The notes below the pieces were generated by a model that made no database searches, was not told where the DNA came from, and was given only the letters and a program-made list of their open reading frames with translations. DNA of 64,000 nucleotides, taken from Euglena gracilis. Taxonomy: Eukaryota > Euglenida > Euglenophyceae > Euglenales. Shown here piece by piece: positions 13,101 to 21,200 of this stretch. Both the position numbers and the translations under genes were made by a program. Position 1 is the first letter of the stretch. The number at the start of each line of letters is the position of its first letter. The stretch lies in the NCBI GenBank assembly GCA_039621445.1, contig CP154957.1, positions 6,380,504-6,444,503 of the forward strand, written 5' to 3'.

Positions 13101-14966
13101 TCACTTTTTGGCAAATGTGCTCAAAATTGACCATTTTTTTTGCGAATGTCCAAAAAAAAGTTGCCAAAAATGACCCCTTTTGGGTTCCGAGGGTCGGGTA
13201 TGGGAATAGGTCGGGGGGGGGGGACCTTGGTCCCCCCCCTTGAGCTGTCCCCCCCCGTACTGTTCCCGGTACTTGTTCGCTGCACGACCGCCAGTGAAAT
13301 TTTTCTAAGTCGGAATTTTTAGGGTTATTGAAGGAGCAGGGTTAGGTGCGCAAATGGCCACTTTGCTATGGCTATGTGCGCAAAATGGCCATGTTGCGCA
13401 ACAGGGCCATTTGCGCACCTAACCCTACTCCTTCAAATAACCCCATAATTCACTGGCGGTCGTGCAGCGAACAAGTACCCTGTTCCCATTGGCCGTAAAG
13501 GGTCCCGGGGACAAGAATAGCTCGGGGGGGGGGGGGCGTGGTATATCAGTAAATTGAGCGGGGTCAACATCGGGATCAATCAAAAACCTGCAAACCAAAT
13601 TTCAAGATCAACATGAATTGACAATGCTTCTGGCTGTTCCGAAGGGGAACATGAATGGTTGATGTTGGAATTCCCTTTTTTCAACCATGTTTGCAATTTT
13701 CTATAAATCAATGATTTTTGCGATGATTTTTCTTTGCACACACATATAATGTGCGCGCGTGCGCATCGCAAAAAAAAATGATCCGGAGGACTTTGGTCGT
13801 TCCACAACATCATTTTTAAAGAAAGATGATGAGAAGAAATTGCAATGGTTTGAAGGCCTGATTTGGAGGAGGCAAGTGAGAATGTCAGGATGCGCCTTCT
13901 CAACCTCGTCAAACAAAACAACTGCATTTGGGCACCGCTTCAACCTCTTTGTGAGTTGTCCACCTGGAGGAAAAGTGGGAAGAAAAACATGATTTTTCTT
14001 GTCAGACCACACCATCATCGTATCCCTGATAGCCAGGCGGAGCACCAATGAACTTTGATACCTCGTGCTGGTGTTGATACTCGGACATGTCCAGCCGAAT
14101 GAAGCCATCCTTGTCATCTTCATGAACGTAATAGGCCACTTGCTTCGCAAGCTCGGTTTTCCCAATACCGGAGCTTCCCAAAAACAAAAATACCTGTTGT
14201 TAATGGGGTTAATTTTGCAAATTCCCGTTTCAAATTATACCAGGGGGTGTTCACTTGAGTGCCAACCATTTTCCTTGCGCCTGATTTGTTGGGATACAGA
14301 CAAGATTGCTTGCCTTTGACCAACAATGCGTGATGTGAGACGCTTCTCAAGTGGGTATGCCTTCCGAGCTTCTTTTGTTCGCTTTGATTCCTTGCCCCGC
14401 TTTGCAGAAACAGCAGGGGTAATGACCTTGTGTGCTTCCACAGCTTCAGCGAGTCCCAAAGGAGCCTTTTCACGAGCCAGAAGCCACCAAGTGTGACTCT
14501 GTTTGCTGAAAATAATTGCGTAATCATTTTGCCAAGCCTCACCAAGATCGTTGAGTAATTTTACTCCTTGTGTGACACTATTCTGGCACGCAGCACTTAT
14601 GTTGAATTTCCGCAGCTCGGGAACCATGCTAGCCTCCAAAGGCCTAACATTGGACCCACTCCATTGGGGTAGACCAGGAGCATCGTCGAAAGAGTCTGAA
14701 TCGCTTCTTCCTCGGACGCCGCCTGTTGCTCCAACCACAGATGACGCCCCAACAACAGAAGTTGATCCCCCAGAATTTCCTGGCGGTGGCAGTGACCCAG
14801 GTAACGAACCGGGACCAGTCGGTGGAGGAAGGGAAGATGCTTGCACAGGTGGGATCGATTGTCCATATTGTGCATATGCCGATTGTCCATAAATACTCCA
14901 GTGGGTTGGAGAAGTAGGGGTTTGTGTAATCCCCGGTATGGACTGACCGTAATATGTTCCTGCCAT
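4045..14966 (-). CDS. CLPB: CLPB/SKD3-type AAA+ protein disaggregase, multi-exon gene (3' end not found)
   Basis: Gene-level span joining five recognised exons: 14241-14966, 14013-14193, 13864-13963, 10058-10180 and 4045-4195. The product is a Clp/Hsp100 ATPase that unfolds aggregated proteins. It resembles the animal mitochondrial CLPB (SKD3) type more than bacterial ClpB: it shares [24 protein letters not shown] and [17 protein letters not shown] with that family. The reading frame is kept across the first three introns. Walker A (GSSGIGKT), Walker B (VVLFDEVE) and sensor 1 (MTSN) are intact. No ankyrin repeats are seen; the N-terminus is low-complexity and rich in G, P, S, Y and Q. About 25 residues between the MTSN exon and the last exon, and the C-terminal small domain, are not located. 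A retroelement sits inside the 5.9-kb intron between the last two exons. Family identification is firm, the exact gene model less so. Confidence 0.85.
4612..5379 (-). pseudogene. CCCH zinc-finger and Q-rich C-terminal part of the retroelement
   Basis: Two CCCH fingers lie in neighbouring frames: [18 protein letters not shown] and [21 protein letters not shown] poly-Q/S region (CTG repeats on the plus strand) follows, then [20 protein letters not shown] close to the 3' end. CCCH fingers bind RNA in many proteins and could serve the element's ribonucleoprotein. Frame changes mean it is not one intact ORF. Confidence 0.55.
5376..6059 (-). pseudogene. Charged linker with GEAKNPGP motif, continuation of the OTU/J-domain frame
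   Basis: Reads [20 protein letters not shown], then acidic and basic stretches, then [23 protein letters not shown] is the core of 2A-type ribosome-skipping peptides, although the usual D-x-E before it is replaced by G-E-A-K. The overlap with the OTU frame at 5698-6059 argues for a frameshift near 6000. I recall GEAKNPGP as common in retroelement-derived proteins of dinoflagellates, so the motif is not specific to this lineage. Confidence 0.55.
5698..7086 (-). CDS. OTU cysteine protease plus J-domain protein of the retroelement
   Basis: A 462-codon open frame. Residues about 38-65 hold a Cys-rich motif (CTIC...CQRCCGH). Residues about 80-210 form an OTU deubiquitinase-like domain: [11 protein letters not shown] carries the catalytic Asp and Cys, and NRGHYDAIL the catalytic His. 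Residues about 295-350 form a J domain with LMHPDKC (HPD tripeptide intact). After that the composition turns R/G-rich, suggesting a frameshift; the plausible continuation is in another frame (5376-6059) with [16 protein letters not shown] and GEAKNPGP. Retroelements that carry OTU domains are known. No host role is implied. Confidence 0.7.
   Translation of the reverse strand: MVESGRNSAGRAAFVVPQNDSCGQAASAEGGHGAQQSCTICKETLPVWKRVCVPRRWCQRCCGHNGEVVRKNQATLWSAAPDGSCLFHCAAMSNEGTVALELRRKVAAYVREEWDTEIPGLGMSVGQILTTLGWDKEGYLASVVSHIHWAEEPELALLPSVLKFRLRVFLDHGDHWQECTQYGSTGPLRRVVFHQNRGHYDAILMDGSPEPERSHHTTHWKVRKPLLVVPTRAENKAEAYQKAAQKRRAKIRREKVDASRQGSVFIDDDVEMLMSFAADFCPPEQSEAVTRVLSAATPWQVLGVQESTPSQDCTAVYKRISLLMHPDKCTHPKSKEAFQKLGDAKDWVDDREAWYENYQHREASDRLVLGCRRRAAEHLASRRRTATPLWFGRGGRVAHTAGGGGRVAACRFGTGRNRGTAGEQAQAEHTHQDPTSMVSERTNRAQRTEAPGEGVRKREVLF
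6882..7600 (-). pseudogene. Reverse transcriptase fragment of the retroelement
   Basis: Two overlapping frames (7600-7028 and 7505-6882) together give [20 protein letters not shown], then, after a frame change, [20 protein letters not shown]. The first is the MG..CAP..ANL motif B of reverse transcriptases. The second is the catalytic motif C with FIDD in place of the usual Y-x-DD. A frameshift between them and absence of motifs A and earlier mark it as truncated and dead. The downstream region ([20 protein letters not shown]) is helical. Confidence 0.7.
7625..9920. other. CLPB intron interior, no exon seen
   Basis: Holds G/C-run MITE-like pieces (gaatttcttaaggaccccgg at about 8308; ggtgcctgcccctcgcaggc-type palindromes at 9315-9560) and cggcgc hairpin cores. 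Nothing protein-like. Confidence 0.6.
9925..10000 (-). CDS. Possible small CLPB exon between the MTSN and HAFRRDEF exons
   Basis: The minus strand reads [20 protein letters not shown], in the place where CLPB proteins have a short helical stretch (about 25 residues) absent from the recognised exons. The similarity is weak, resting on LRQ and spacing, and splice borders are unclear. Any exon here must be a multiple of 3 nt, because the flanking exons join in phase without it. Confidence 0.25.
10058..10180 (-). CDS. CLPB: CLPB exon 4: sensor 1 region
   Basis: 123 nt encoding [20 protein letters not shown] then [20 protein letters not shown]. It aligns directly after exon 3 in CLPB proteins. 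MTSN is the sensor 1 motif. The frame is kept only if the nonconventional intron 10181-13863 (3.7 kb) is removed as described. The downstream border AGGAG|GTGTGT looks like a normal GT donor. Confidence 0.85.
11696..11815. repeat. Tandem array, about 32-bp unit
   Basis: Four units of gtttatgtcagtcgatttcc followed by attcaggcgccc. The same unit recurs at 12519-12651 and, in reverse, at about 27420-27540. Confidence 0.85.
12519..12651. repeat. Second tandem array of the 32-bp gtcgatttccattcaggcgc unit
   Basis: Four units differing mainly at the first bases (gttagtgtcggtcgatttcc). The same tgtcggtcgatttt sequence forms the arms of the hairpin at 12746-12850. Confidence 0.85.
12746..12850. repeat. 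Long near-perfect hairpin (about 43-bp arms)
   Basis: Left arm from aaaaatcgaccgacactaac to gcgccgggcg, loop gctcgattcgctcgctcg, right arm the exact complement ending gtcggtcgattttt. Its tips share sequence with the neighbouring 32-bp tandem unit. Confidence 0.88.
12955..13080. repeat. CA / TATG microsatellite
   Basis: acacacacac followed by catacatacata and a long tatgtatg tract. Open frames here are spurious. Confidence 0.92.
13268..13479. repeat. Foldback element with about 95-bp arms and telomere-like motifs
   Basis: Left arm ggtacttgttcgctgcacga ... gagcagggttaggtgcgcaa; right arm is its complement (ttgcgcacctaaccctactc ... cgtgcagcgaacaagtacc). The same ggtacttgttcgct...ccctaac combination occurs at 11091-11180. 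Confidence 0.82.
13864..13963 (-). CDS. CLPB: CLPB exon 3: Walker B region
   Basis: 100 nt encoding [20 protein letters not shown] and [14 protein letters not shown], with Walker B (VVLFDE) intact. The exon's 3' border is not GT. The intron begins AAT CAG GCCT and ends AGGCCTG TCTCC before the next exon, a nonconventional NNNCAG...CTGNNNNN intron whose ends can pair over CAGGCCT/AGGCCTG. Confidence 0.85.
14013..14193 (-). CDS. CLPB: CLPB exon 2: Walker A and substrate-loop region
   Basis: 181 nt encoding [18 protein letters not shown], then [30 protein letters not shown]. It holds the Walker A P-loop (GSSGIGKT) and the aromatic pore-loop sequence GAPPGYQGY, which contacts substrate in Hsp100 proteins. 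It is flanked by two very short canonical introns, 47 nt before it and 49 nt after it (gtgtgg...ctccag at 13964-14012). Phases join cleanly (GAT GAT G|GT GGA). Confidence 0.88.
14241..14966 (-). CDS. CLPB: CLPB exon 1: low-complexity N-terminus and start of the AAA+ domain
   Basis: 242 codons from ATG 14966 (MAGTYYGQS), ending ...WHSSEHPL at a GT donor. The frame is open upstream to an alternative ATG at 15053, but 14966 leaves room for a shared promoter with HGD. The first 110 residues or so are rich in G, P, S, Y and Q, with no ankyrin repeats. Then come a charged linker ([14 protein letters not shown]), PLEKRL.SRIVGQ and IRRKENGW, the typical entry into the CLPB AAA+ module. Intron 1 (14194-14240) is only 47 nt, with gtataa...acaacag ends. 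No clear mitochondrial presequence is visible from 14966. Confidence 0.8.
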
Positions 14967-15101
14967 TTCCTGATTGTACAGACTTAGGAATGACGGGCAT
15001 TGTTCGCTCACTAATGCGCAGAATCCTAAGATCACGCAAAAGTGTGTTGGCAAGTATGCTTGCTTTTGTGTGGCCTCATATTAGGCACCCATTTGGATTC
15101 A
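14967..15101. promoter_or_regulatory. Divergent intergenic region between CLPB and HGD starts
   Basis: About 135 bp separate the proposed CLPB start (ATG at 14966, minus) from the proposed HGD start (ATG at 15102, plus). If upstream in-frame ATGs at 15053 (minus) and 15042 (plus) are used, the coding regions would overlap slightly. No TATA box or repeated operator is evident. The two transcripts must share promoter sequence or start inside each other's 5' region. In euglenids the mature 5' ends may be set by spliced-leader addition, which I cannot locate with confidence. Confidence 0.45.
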
Positions 15102-15267
15102 ATGTCACTTTTCTCAGACACATTGAGAACGTACTTGAGTGGATTTGGAAACGAGCATGCAAGCGAAGCTCTTCCGGGAGCTCTTCCTCGAGGACAAAAT
15201 ACACCGCAAAAATGTCCTTATGGACTGTATGCAGAGCAACTTTCTGGAAGCAGTTTCACAACACCTC
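15102..15267 (+). CDS. HGD: HGD exon 1
   Basis: Encodes [20 protein letters not shown], then [20 protein letters not shown] and SGSSFTTPR. The motifs [23 protein letters not shown] and FT.PR are typical of HGD N-termini. An in-frame ATG at 15042 exists upstream; 15102 was chosen because it sits about 12 residues before SGFGNE, close to other HGDs. The exon ends CCT C with the nonconventional intron beginning GATCAGTGG. Confidence 0.88.
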
Positions 15268-18200
15268 GATCAGTGGATGACTGGCGCTTCCTGACATGTC
15301 CCATCTGAGACCCCCCCCCCCACAAAGATCCAAAAAAAAATGAGGAATTGATGGTTCTTTTCTGTTGGTCCATCCGAGACACCCGGACTGCGCCACTGTG
15401 AGGGGGTGTGCCCCCTGCTGGACCGGCAGGTGTCCGACCCGCCTCCCACCTGGCCTCCCTTGGGGGGGGGGAACACAAGGTCAAGGTCGGCAGAGGGGGG
15501 GGGTACAGGACCCCTGAAGTTTTTGAACTTCACCATGGGGGGGGGCAACAACCAAAGTCTCCTGCCTATCTCCCTGGTCCAATGGCTTGAAAAACACCTT
15601 GGATCAAGAAACAGAAAAGTACCCAGCAAACCAAATGGGGTCGCTGGGGCAGCCGCCAGTCCGCCATTGCCCTTGTGCAAAAAACCAAAGGACTTGGCTG
15701 TATCGAATTCGACCTTCCTGCCAGCATGGGAAGTTTGAAAGGGTATGCTTGTGGATGGCATGTGGTTTCTTTCTTTTCAAATTTTCAAAAGTGCTTTTCT
15801 TGCAGTTTTTTGACTTGGGTTCATGTTCTTGTCTTCAGAATTCAGGCGAATCCCGTGGAATCAAAATCTTCCAAAACAGCATTTTGGTCATTTTTGAGCC
15901 CTTTTATCAAGTTTTCAGCGCTTTGCACCAATGCTTTTTTCGGCTCAGCTGTGCTGGGCTCTGCGTGGCCAATCTGCTCAGGATTTTTGTTCAGTGTTTT
16001 GATTGGATGAATATTCAGCTGGATTTGGCATTTTTTCGGAGGCTTTGGGTTCAGGGGTTTTTTTAGTAGTGGACCCCCGGGGGGGGGGGTCCGGCCGAGC
16101 CCCCCCCCCCCCCGGAGGGGGGAGGGGGTCCCCCCGGAGGGGGGTGGGATATACTTTTCGGCGCCAAAGGCGCCGAAAAAATGCTATTTTTAGCACTTTT
16201 CGCGATTTTCGGCCATTTTTTGTGGCCCGGGGGGCCCCCCAGGGGGTGGGTGGGTAGGGGGGACCCCCCCCCCCCGGTCTTAAAAAAAACCCCTGTTTGG
16301 GTTTTACTCGGACTGGTCCAGCCCGGCAGCCAGCTGACCCCCCCCCCCCGGAGCCCAGGCACAGGGAGGGGGGTCCCGTGGAACCCCCCTGTCAAGTTGC
16401 GAACCAACCGGACCGGTCAAGTTCGAGGGGGGGGGTACGGGGTCTGGACTTATGAATTTTTGTTGGGGAGCCCAGGCACCGGGGGGGGGGGTCCCGCCGG
16501 ACCCCCCTGTCGAGGTCCAAACTTAACCAGACAGGGGGGGGTTTGGGGACCCAAACTTGACTGCACCCCGGATAAACCCACCTCTGCCCGGGGTCCTTAA
16601 AGAAAACCCCTTGAACATCATGTTTGCATCGACCCCTCCCAAAAATGTTTTCCCATTCAGCCCCAAAACCGACCCGAACCTTCCCAAAAGCCAAGGACAC
16701 TCCCCCCCCCCCCCCAAACAACACCCCTCCGGGCTCCGGAGGGTCCAATTGCAATTGGGGGTTCATAGAGGGGTGGTTGGGAAACATTGGTCTTGGTCTT
16801 GGTTGAAGTGGTGGCCCCCAGGACCCACATCCACCCGGGGCGGGAAACATTGGTCCCATTTTTTTGGAAAGATCTCGGCGCTGTTCTGTCCGGCCGAAGC
16901 GAAAAAGTCCAAAACGGGCCGGTTTGAAGGTTTTGCCGCCCCGTCAAAAGTTGGTCTTTTTGGACCCATGTCCATCGGCTAGTGCACTTTGGGGGGGATC
17001 ACATGGGGATTATAATGCATTTGCAAAATTTCCCTGGGGGAAAACTCCATTTTGGCCACTTTAGCTGAATGGCACCCTCTGCCCTTGGATTTTGCATATA
17101 ACTGTCAAAAATTGCCCCCCCCCCCCACACAAGGGATTTTGTAATTGGAGAGTGGGGGACGGGGGTGGGGGTGGCAGAACCTCTATTTCGAGAACTGTGT
17201 CCTGGACACTTGTTCAGCTGGTACCGAGGATACCGGCTTCACGCCCGACATGCCATTCATCATTATACCACAGGTGGCTTTTTTCAGAAAGAACAGGGTT
17301 ATTTTGTTTTTAAAAACTAAAAAAGGCAAAAAAGGCAAAAATGACAGTTTTCTATATCGAGAGCTGTGTCCAAGACACCAGGTTCACGCCCGAACCGGTG
17401 GGCAGGTTTTTTCTTTATGTATGCCGGCAAGGTCACTGCGGAAAATCGCGGATGACCAAATTGCGGGGCGGGCCGACCTGGTCGGCCCGACCACTGCGCA
17501 TAGCTTACCGACCAGTGTGGGTCGGGCCGACCAGGTCGGGCTGACCCGCAATATTCCACACTCCCCCCCCCCCCCGGATCCTGATAGAATAAGTCCAGTT
17601 CACACCGTGATGGAATGATTGCAGAAATGAATGTATCCAAAAGCAACAGGCACCCCTGAGCTACGGACATGGCAGAACCGACAAAAGGGCAGAATTGGAA
17701 AAAACACGGAGATTCTGTTTCTGTTCAACTCCAACGCCCCCCCCCACCCCCCCTCCCCCAATAACAAAATCCCTTCGCTGCCGGACCGTTTTGTGAGCAC
17801 GCGCAATCAGATACCTAACCCTAATCCGAACCCTAACCCAAACCCAAACCCTGTTCAGAAACGTGATAAATTGGCCCCTGCAAGGTACCAGCTACCCCAA
17901 AGAGCCGCCCAACTAGGGTTAATACACATGGGGGGACCCTCGCTCGGCGCCTTCGGCGCCTCGCTCGGGTCCCCCATGTTTGGGCGGCTCTTTGGGTTCG
18001 CTGGGTACCTTGTAGAGACCAATCTAACAACGTTGAGCGGGAACTGCTGTTTGGATAAGAATCGTAACCCTAACCCTACTCCTTCAAATAACTTATTTTT
18101 GGGCACAGGAAAACGCCATCAGCAAATTCTTTTGCAGGTTGCCTTCGGCGCCCTAGGTCGACTGGCAGGGAGGGGAAGCAGTAAAAAAAAAAATCCCCTT

Positions 18201-21200
18201 GAGCACGGCAAGGACGGCCATGCGTTTATGCACGCCAGGTTGCCCCAGTTTGTAGGTGCACTCACCCCCCCCCCCAAAGTGGCCACCCTCTGGGCACCGT
18301 GGGACCCCAAAATGGCCACTGTGGGAGGGGGGACACTTTGGGGGGGGGTCAAAGTTCGGCCTTCGGCGCCTTTGGTGCCGAAGTAAAATGGCCACTTTGA
18401 AGGGGGGGGGGTAAACCAAGATTTCCAAAATTTGGCCACTTTGGGGGGAGGGACACTTTGAGGGGGGGTGAGGGTATATGCAAAGACAACGTTTTTCCGC
18501 GGGGGGGCTTGAATCTCCAGAAGGGGGGGGGTAGTGCAGAGGGGGGGAAAAATTGCACTGTGCAATTTTTGCAATTTTGTGCAATTTTCGATTTTCCCGA
18601 AATGTGCAATTTTTTGCAATTTTGTGCAATTAATTGCACATGGCCCAGGACATTTTGTTTTGGAAAATGTCAGTTTTTGATGCAATTGAGAATTTGTGGG
18701 TTTTTTTTTCTGGAGGTATTGCAAAAATTGGCTCCTACACTGGACATTTACCCCCCCCCCACACTTGACTAGTGGAGGAGCCAGTTTTTGCAATATATGT
18801 GTAGCAGGGGTAGTTTTTGCTGGGAAACTGATGTAGTGGAAATTTGAAATTTGAAAATTTCCGTTCAAAGGCTGTTTATTGTTGGTTTACTCAGTTTTCA
18901 AACCCAATCGGCCAATTGGCAAAGGAGCAATAGGTATTCTACAAACAGGTTCGTATTTTGTGCCTTGGTAATTTCTAAGTATGAATTGTGTCTTCCGCTG
19001 GCTGATGAACAAGTTCAGGATGAATGGCGTAAGTATTGCCACGGCTGATTGTGTTGCAACTTTTTGGGCGAACCGACAGGGTAAATTGGCAGCTGAATAG
19101 CAGTGAATATGCAGCTTTTCTGGTTTCTGGTATGGCTTTTCTGGTATGTGCAATTTTGTGCAATTTTGTGCAATTTTTTGCACTGCAATTTTCGACCTCC
19201 CGATGTGCAATTTCTCCCCCCCCTGGGTAGTGCGGATAAATGCGTTTCCTACCGACCAGGTCGGGCCGATCCACAATGGTCGGAGTGGCAGACGGTGGGT
19301 GGACTGGGGAGGGGGGGGGTAGTGGGTGGTCGGCCGGCTAGTCGGCCGACCACCCAACTCGTCGGCTGACTAGGCCTGGTCGGCAGCTAGTCGGCGAGAC
19401 GGGGGGGGGGGGAAATGGGTGGTCGGCCGACTACCATGCCCCCCCCCCATATAAGACCCCCCCCCATATAAGACCCCCCTGGGATTTTGGCTCCCGAGGG
19501 GGGGGTCTTATATGGGGGGGGGCATGGTAGTCGGCCGACCACCCACACTAATGTGGTTACGGGCCAGTCTCGCCCACTTTTTATACACAAATTGTGGCTG
19601 AGCCCAGATTTCAGCCTGAAAATGTGTTCAGCCAGGGGGCCCCCGAAGGGGGCCCCCTGAACGGCTCCGTGCGGAATATTGGCCATGCTAGTTCTGGTGG
19701 TCGGGCCGACCTTTGGCCATGGCTTATCGACCTCTGGTGGTCGGGCCGACCAGGTCGGCCCCATACATCTCTCCAAGTTTTTGCGACCCACCCCCCCTGC
19801 AGATTAAAAAAAATCCCCCCCCCCCCCTTAAAATGGCTCCAAAACCCCCAACTATTTGCTTAAAAATCCCCTTTTAAAATCCTTTCCGATCCCTCCCCCA
19901 CCCCAACCTTGTAAATTTGTCCCACAATACATACCTCCATTACACTCAACAAACGCCAGCTGTTACAATCCCAAACTCCATCAAACAACAACCAAAAAAA
20001 CCCACACACTTTTAATAACCCCTTTTACCCCATCAGGATCCAATATAATTGCCTCAATGCTCGCGTCCGCACATCGCTCTACCACAAGCCACCCCTTTCC
20101 GCCGTACCTCCGGCAACAACCAAACTTTTTTGCATGGAGCCCCCCTCCCCCCTCGGCCACCAAATCACGCCATTGTTCCACACATAAAATTTTTTTGTAC
20201 CCTTCGCCCAATCCGGTTTGTCCACCAGCAAAACCCCTTGTGCCTTTTCAGACAGCATATTAATTTGCGAATCCTATTTTAAATGGAAAAACGTGAATGG
20301 CAAAAAAAAAAGACGGAAAACTCGGAAAAAAATGTAAACAAAATTTTGCACAAAAAACACTCAAAAACATAGCGGTGCGTGCTTAGCGCGCCAGCGTGTA
20401 CTGATGCAGGAGCTGCATTCGGGGGCGCGCAGGCTGGGTTTCATCTGTTCCTCCGACACAGGGGTCCTGTGATGGTGGGTGGGGGGGGTGTATGAGTTTT
20501 TGGGCGACCATGGGGGAGGGAGTAGGCGACAGTGGGGGGGGATGGAGGAGTTGTAGCCCGGGTGGGGGGGTGGGAGCTGAGGGGGGGGGGGGGGCCGTGG
20601 GTCGGGTGTAAGTGGGGGGGGGGGGGGGGGGGGGGGGTGGGGGGGGGTGGGGGGGGGGGGGTGGGGGTGGTGGGGGGGGGGGGGGGGGGGGGTGGGGTGG
20701 GGGGGGGGGGGGGGTCGGGGGGGGGGGGGGGGGTAGTGGGGGGGGGGGCGGGGGGGGGGGGGGCCTGATTTGGCCCAGCCCAGCCGCAGCAGCTAGCCAG
20801 CCCCCTTTTTGGGGGTCCAGCCCAAAATTTTTCGGCGCAAAGCGCCGAAATTTTTTGAAAATTTGTGTTCAAAAGTGGCCAAAAATGGGGTTTGGGGGGG
20901 GTTTGGGGCATTTTTGGGGGGTTTCAGATGCATCATTTTTTCAAAGCTGTGTTCTGCAGGTCATTTTTGGGCATTTTTCCGATTTCAGTCCAGCTCGCCC
21001 CGGTTCGGGTCCAGCCGGGGCCTAGCCCCCCCCGGGGGGGGGGGGGCGGGTAGCCAGCCCAAATTTCTAGCCAGCCCAAATTTCTAGCCCTAGCCCAGCA
21101 CCCCCCCCCCCCGGGTCCTTAAAGAGATGTATGGTCGGCCCGACCTCCAAAAATCCGCATTACCCCCCCATTTTCAATTTTTAAGCCCCCCCCTCAAAAT

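Larger units (their letters stand above)
10181..13863 (-). other. Nonconventional CLPB intron 3
   Basis: On the minus strand starts AAT CAGGCCT and ends AGGCCTG TCTCC. CAGGCCT/AGGCCTG pair. Removal gives [13 protein letters not shown] in frame. It contains tandem repeats, a long hairpin, microsatellites and telomere-like DNA. Confidence 0.78.

Noticed and set aside
12832-13243. His/Tyr/Ile-rich frames around 13 kb
   Set aside because: Translations of the CA/TATG microsatellite.
20441-21087. Long proline-rich (minus) and glycine-rich (plus) open frames
   Set aside because: They are translations of the G-rich low-complexity tract and adjacent MITE, with no protein-like composition.
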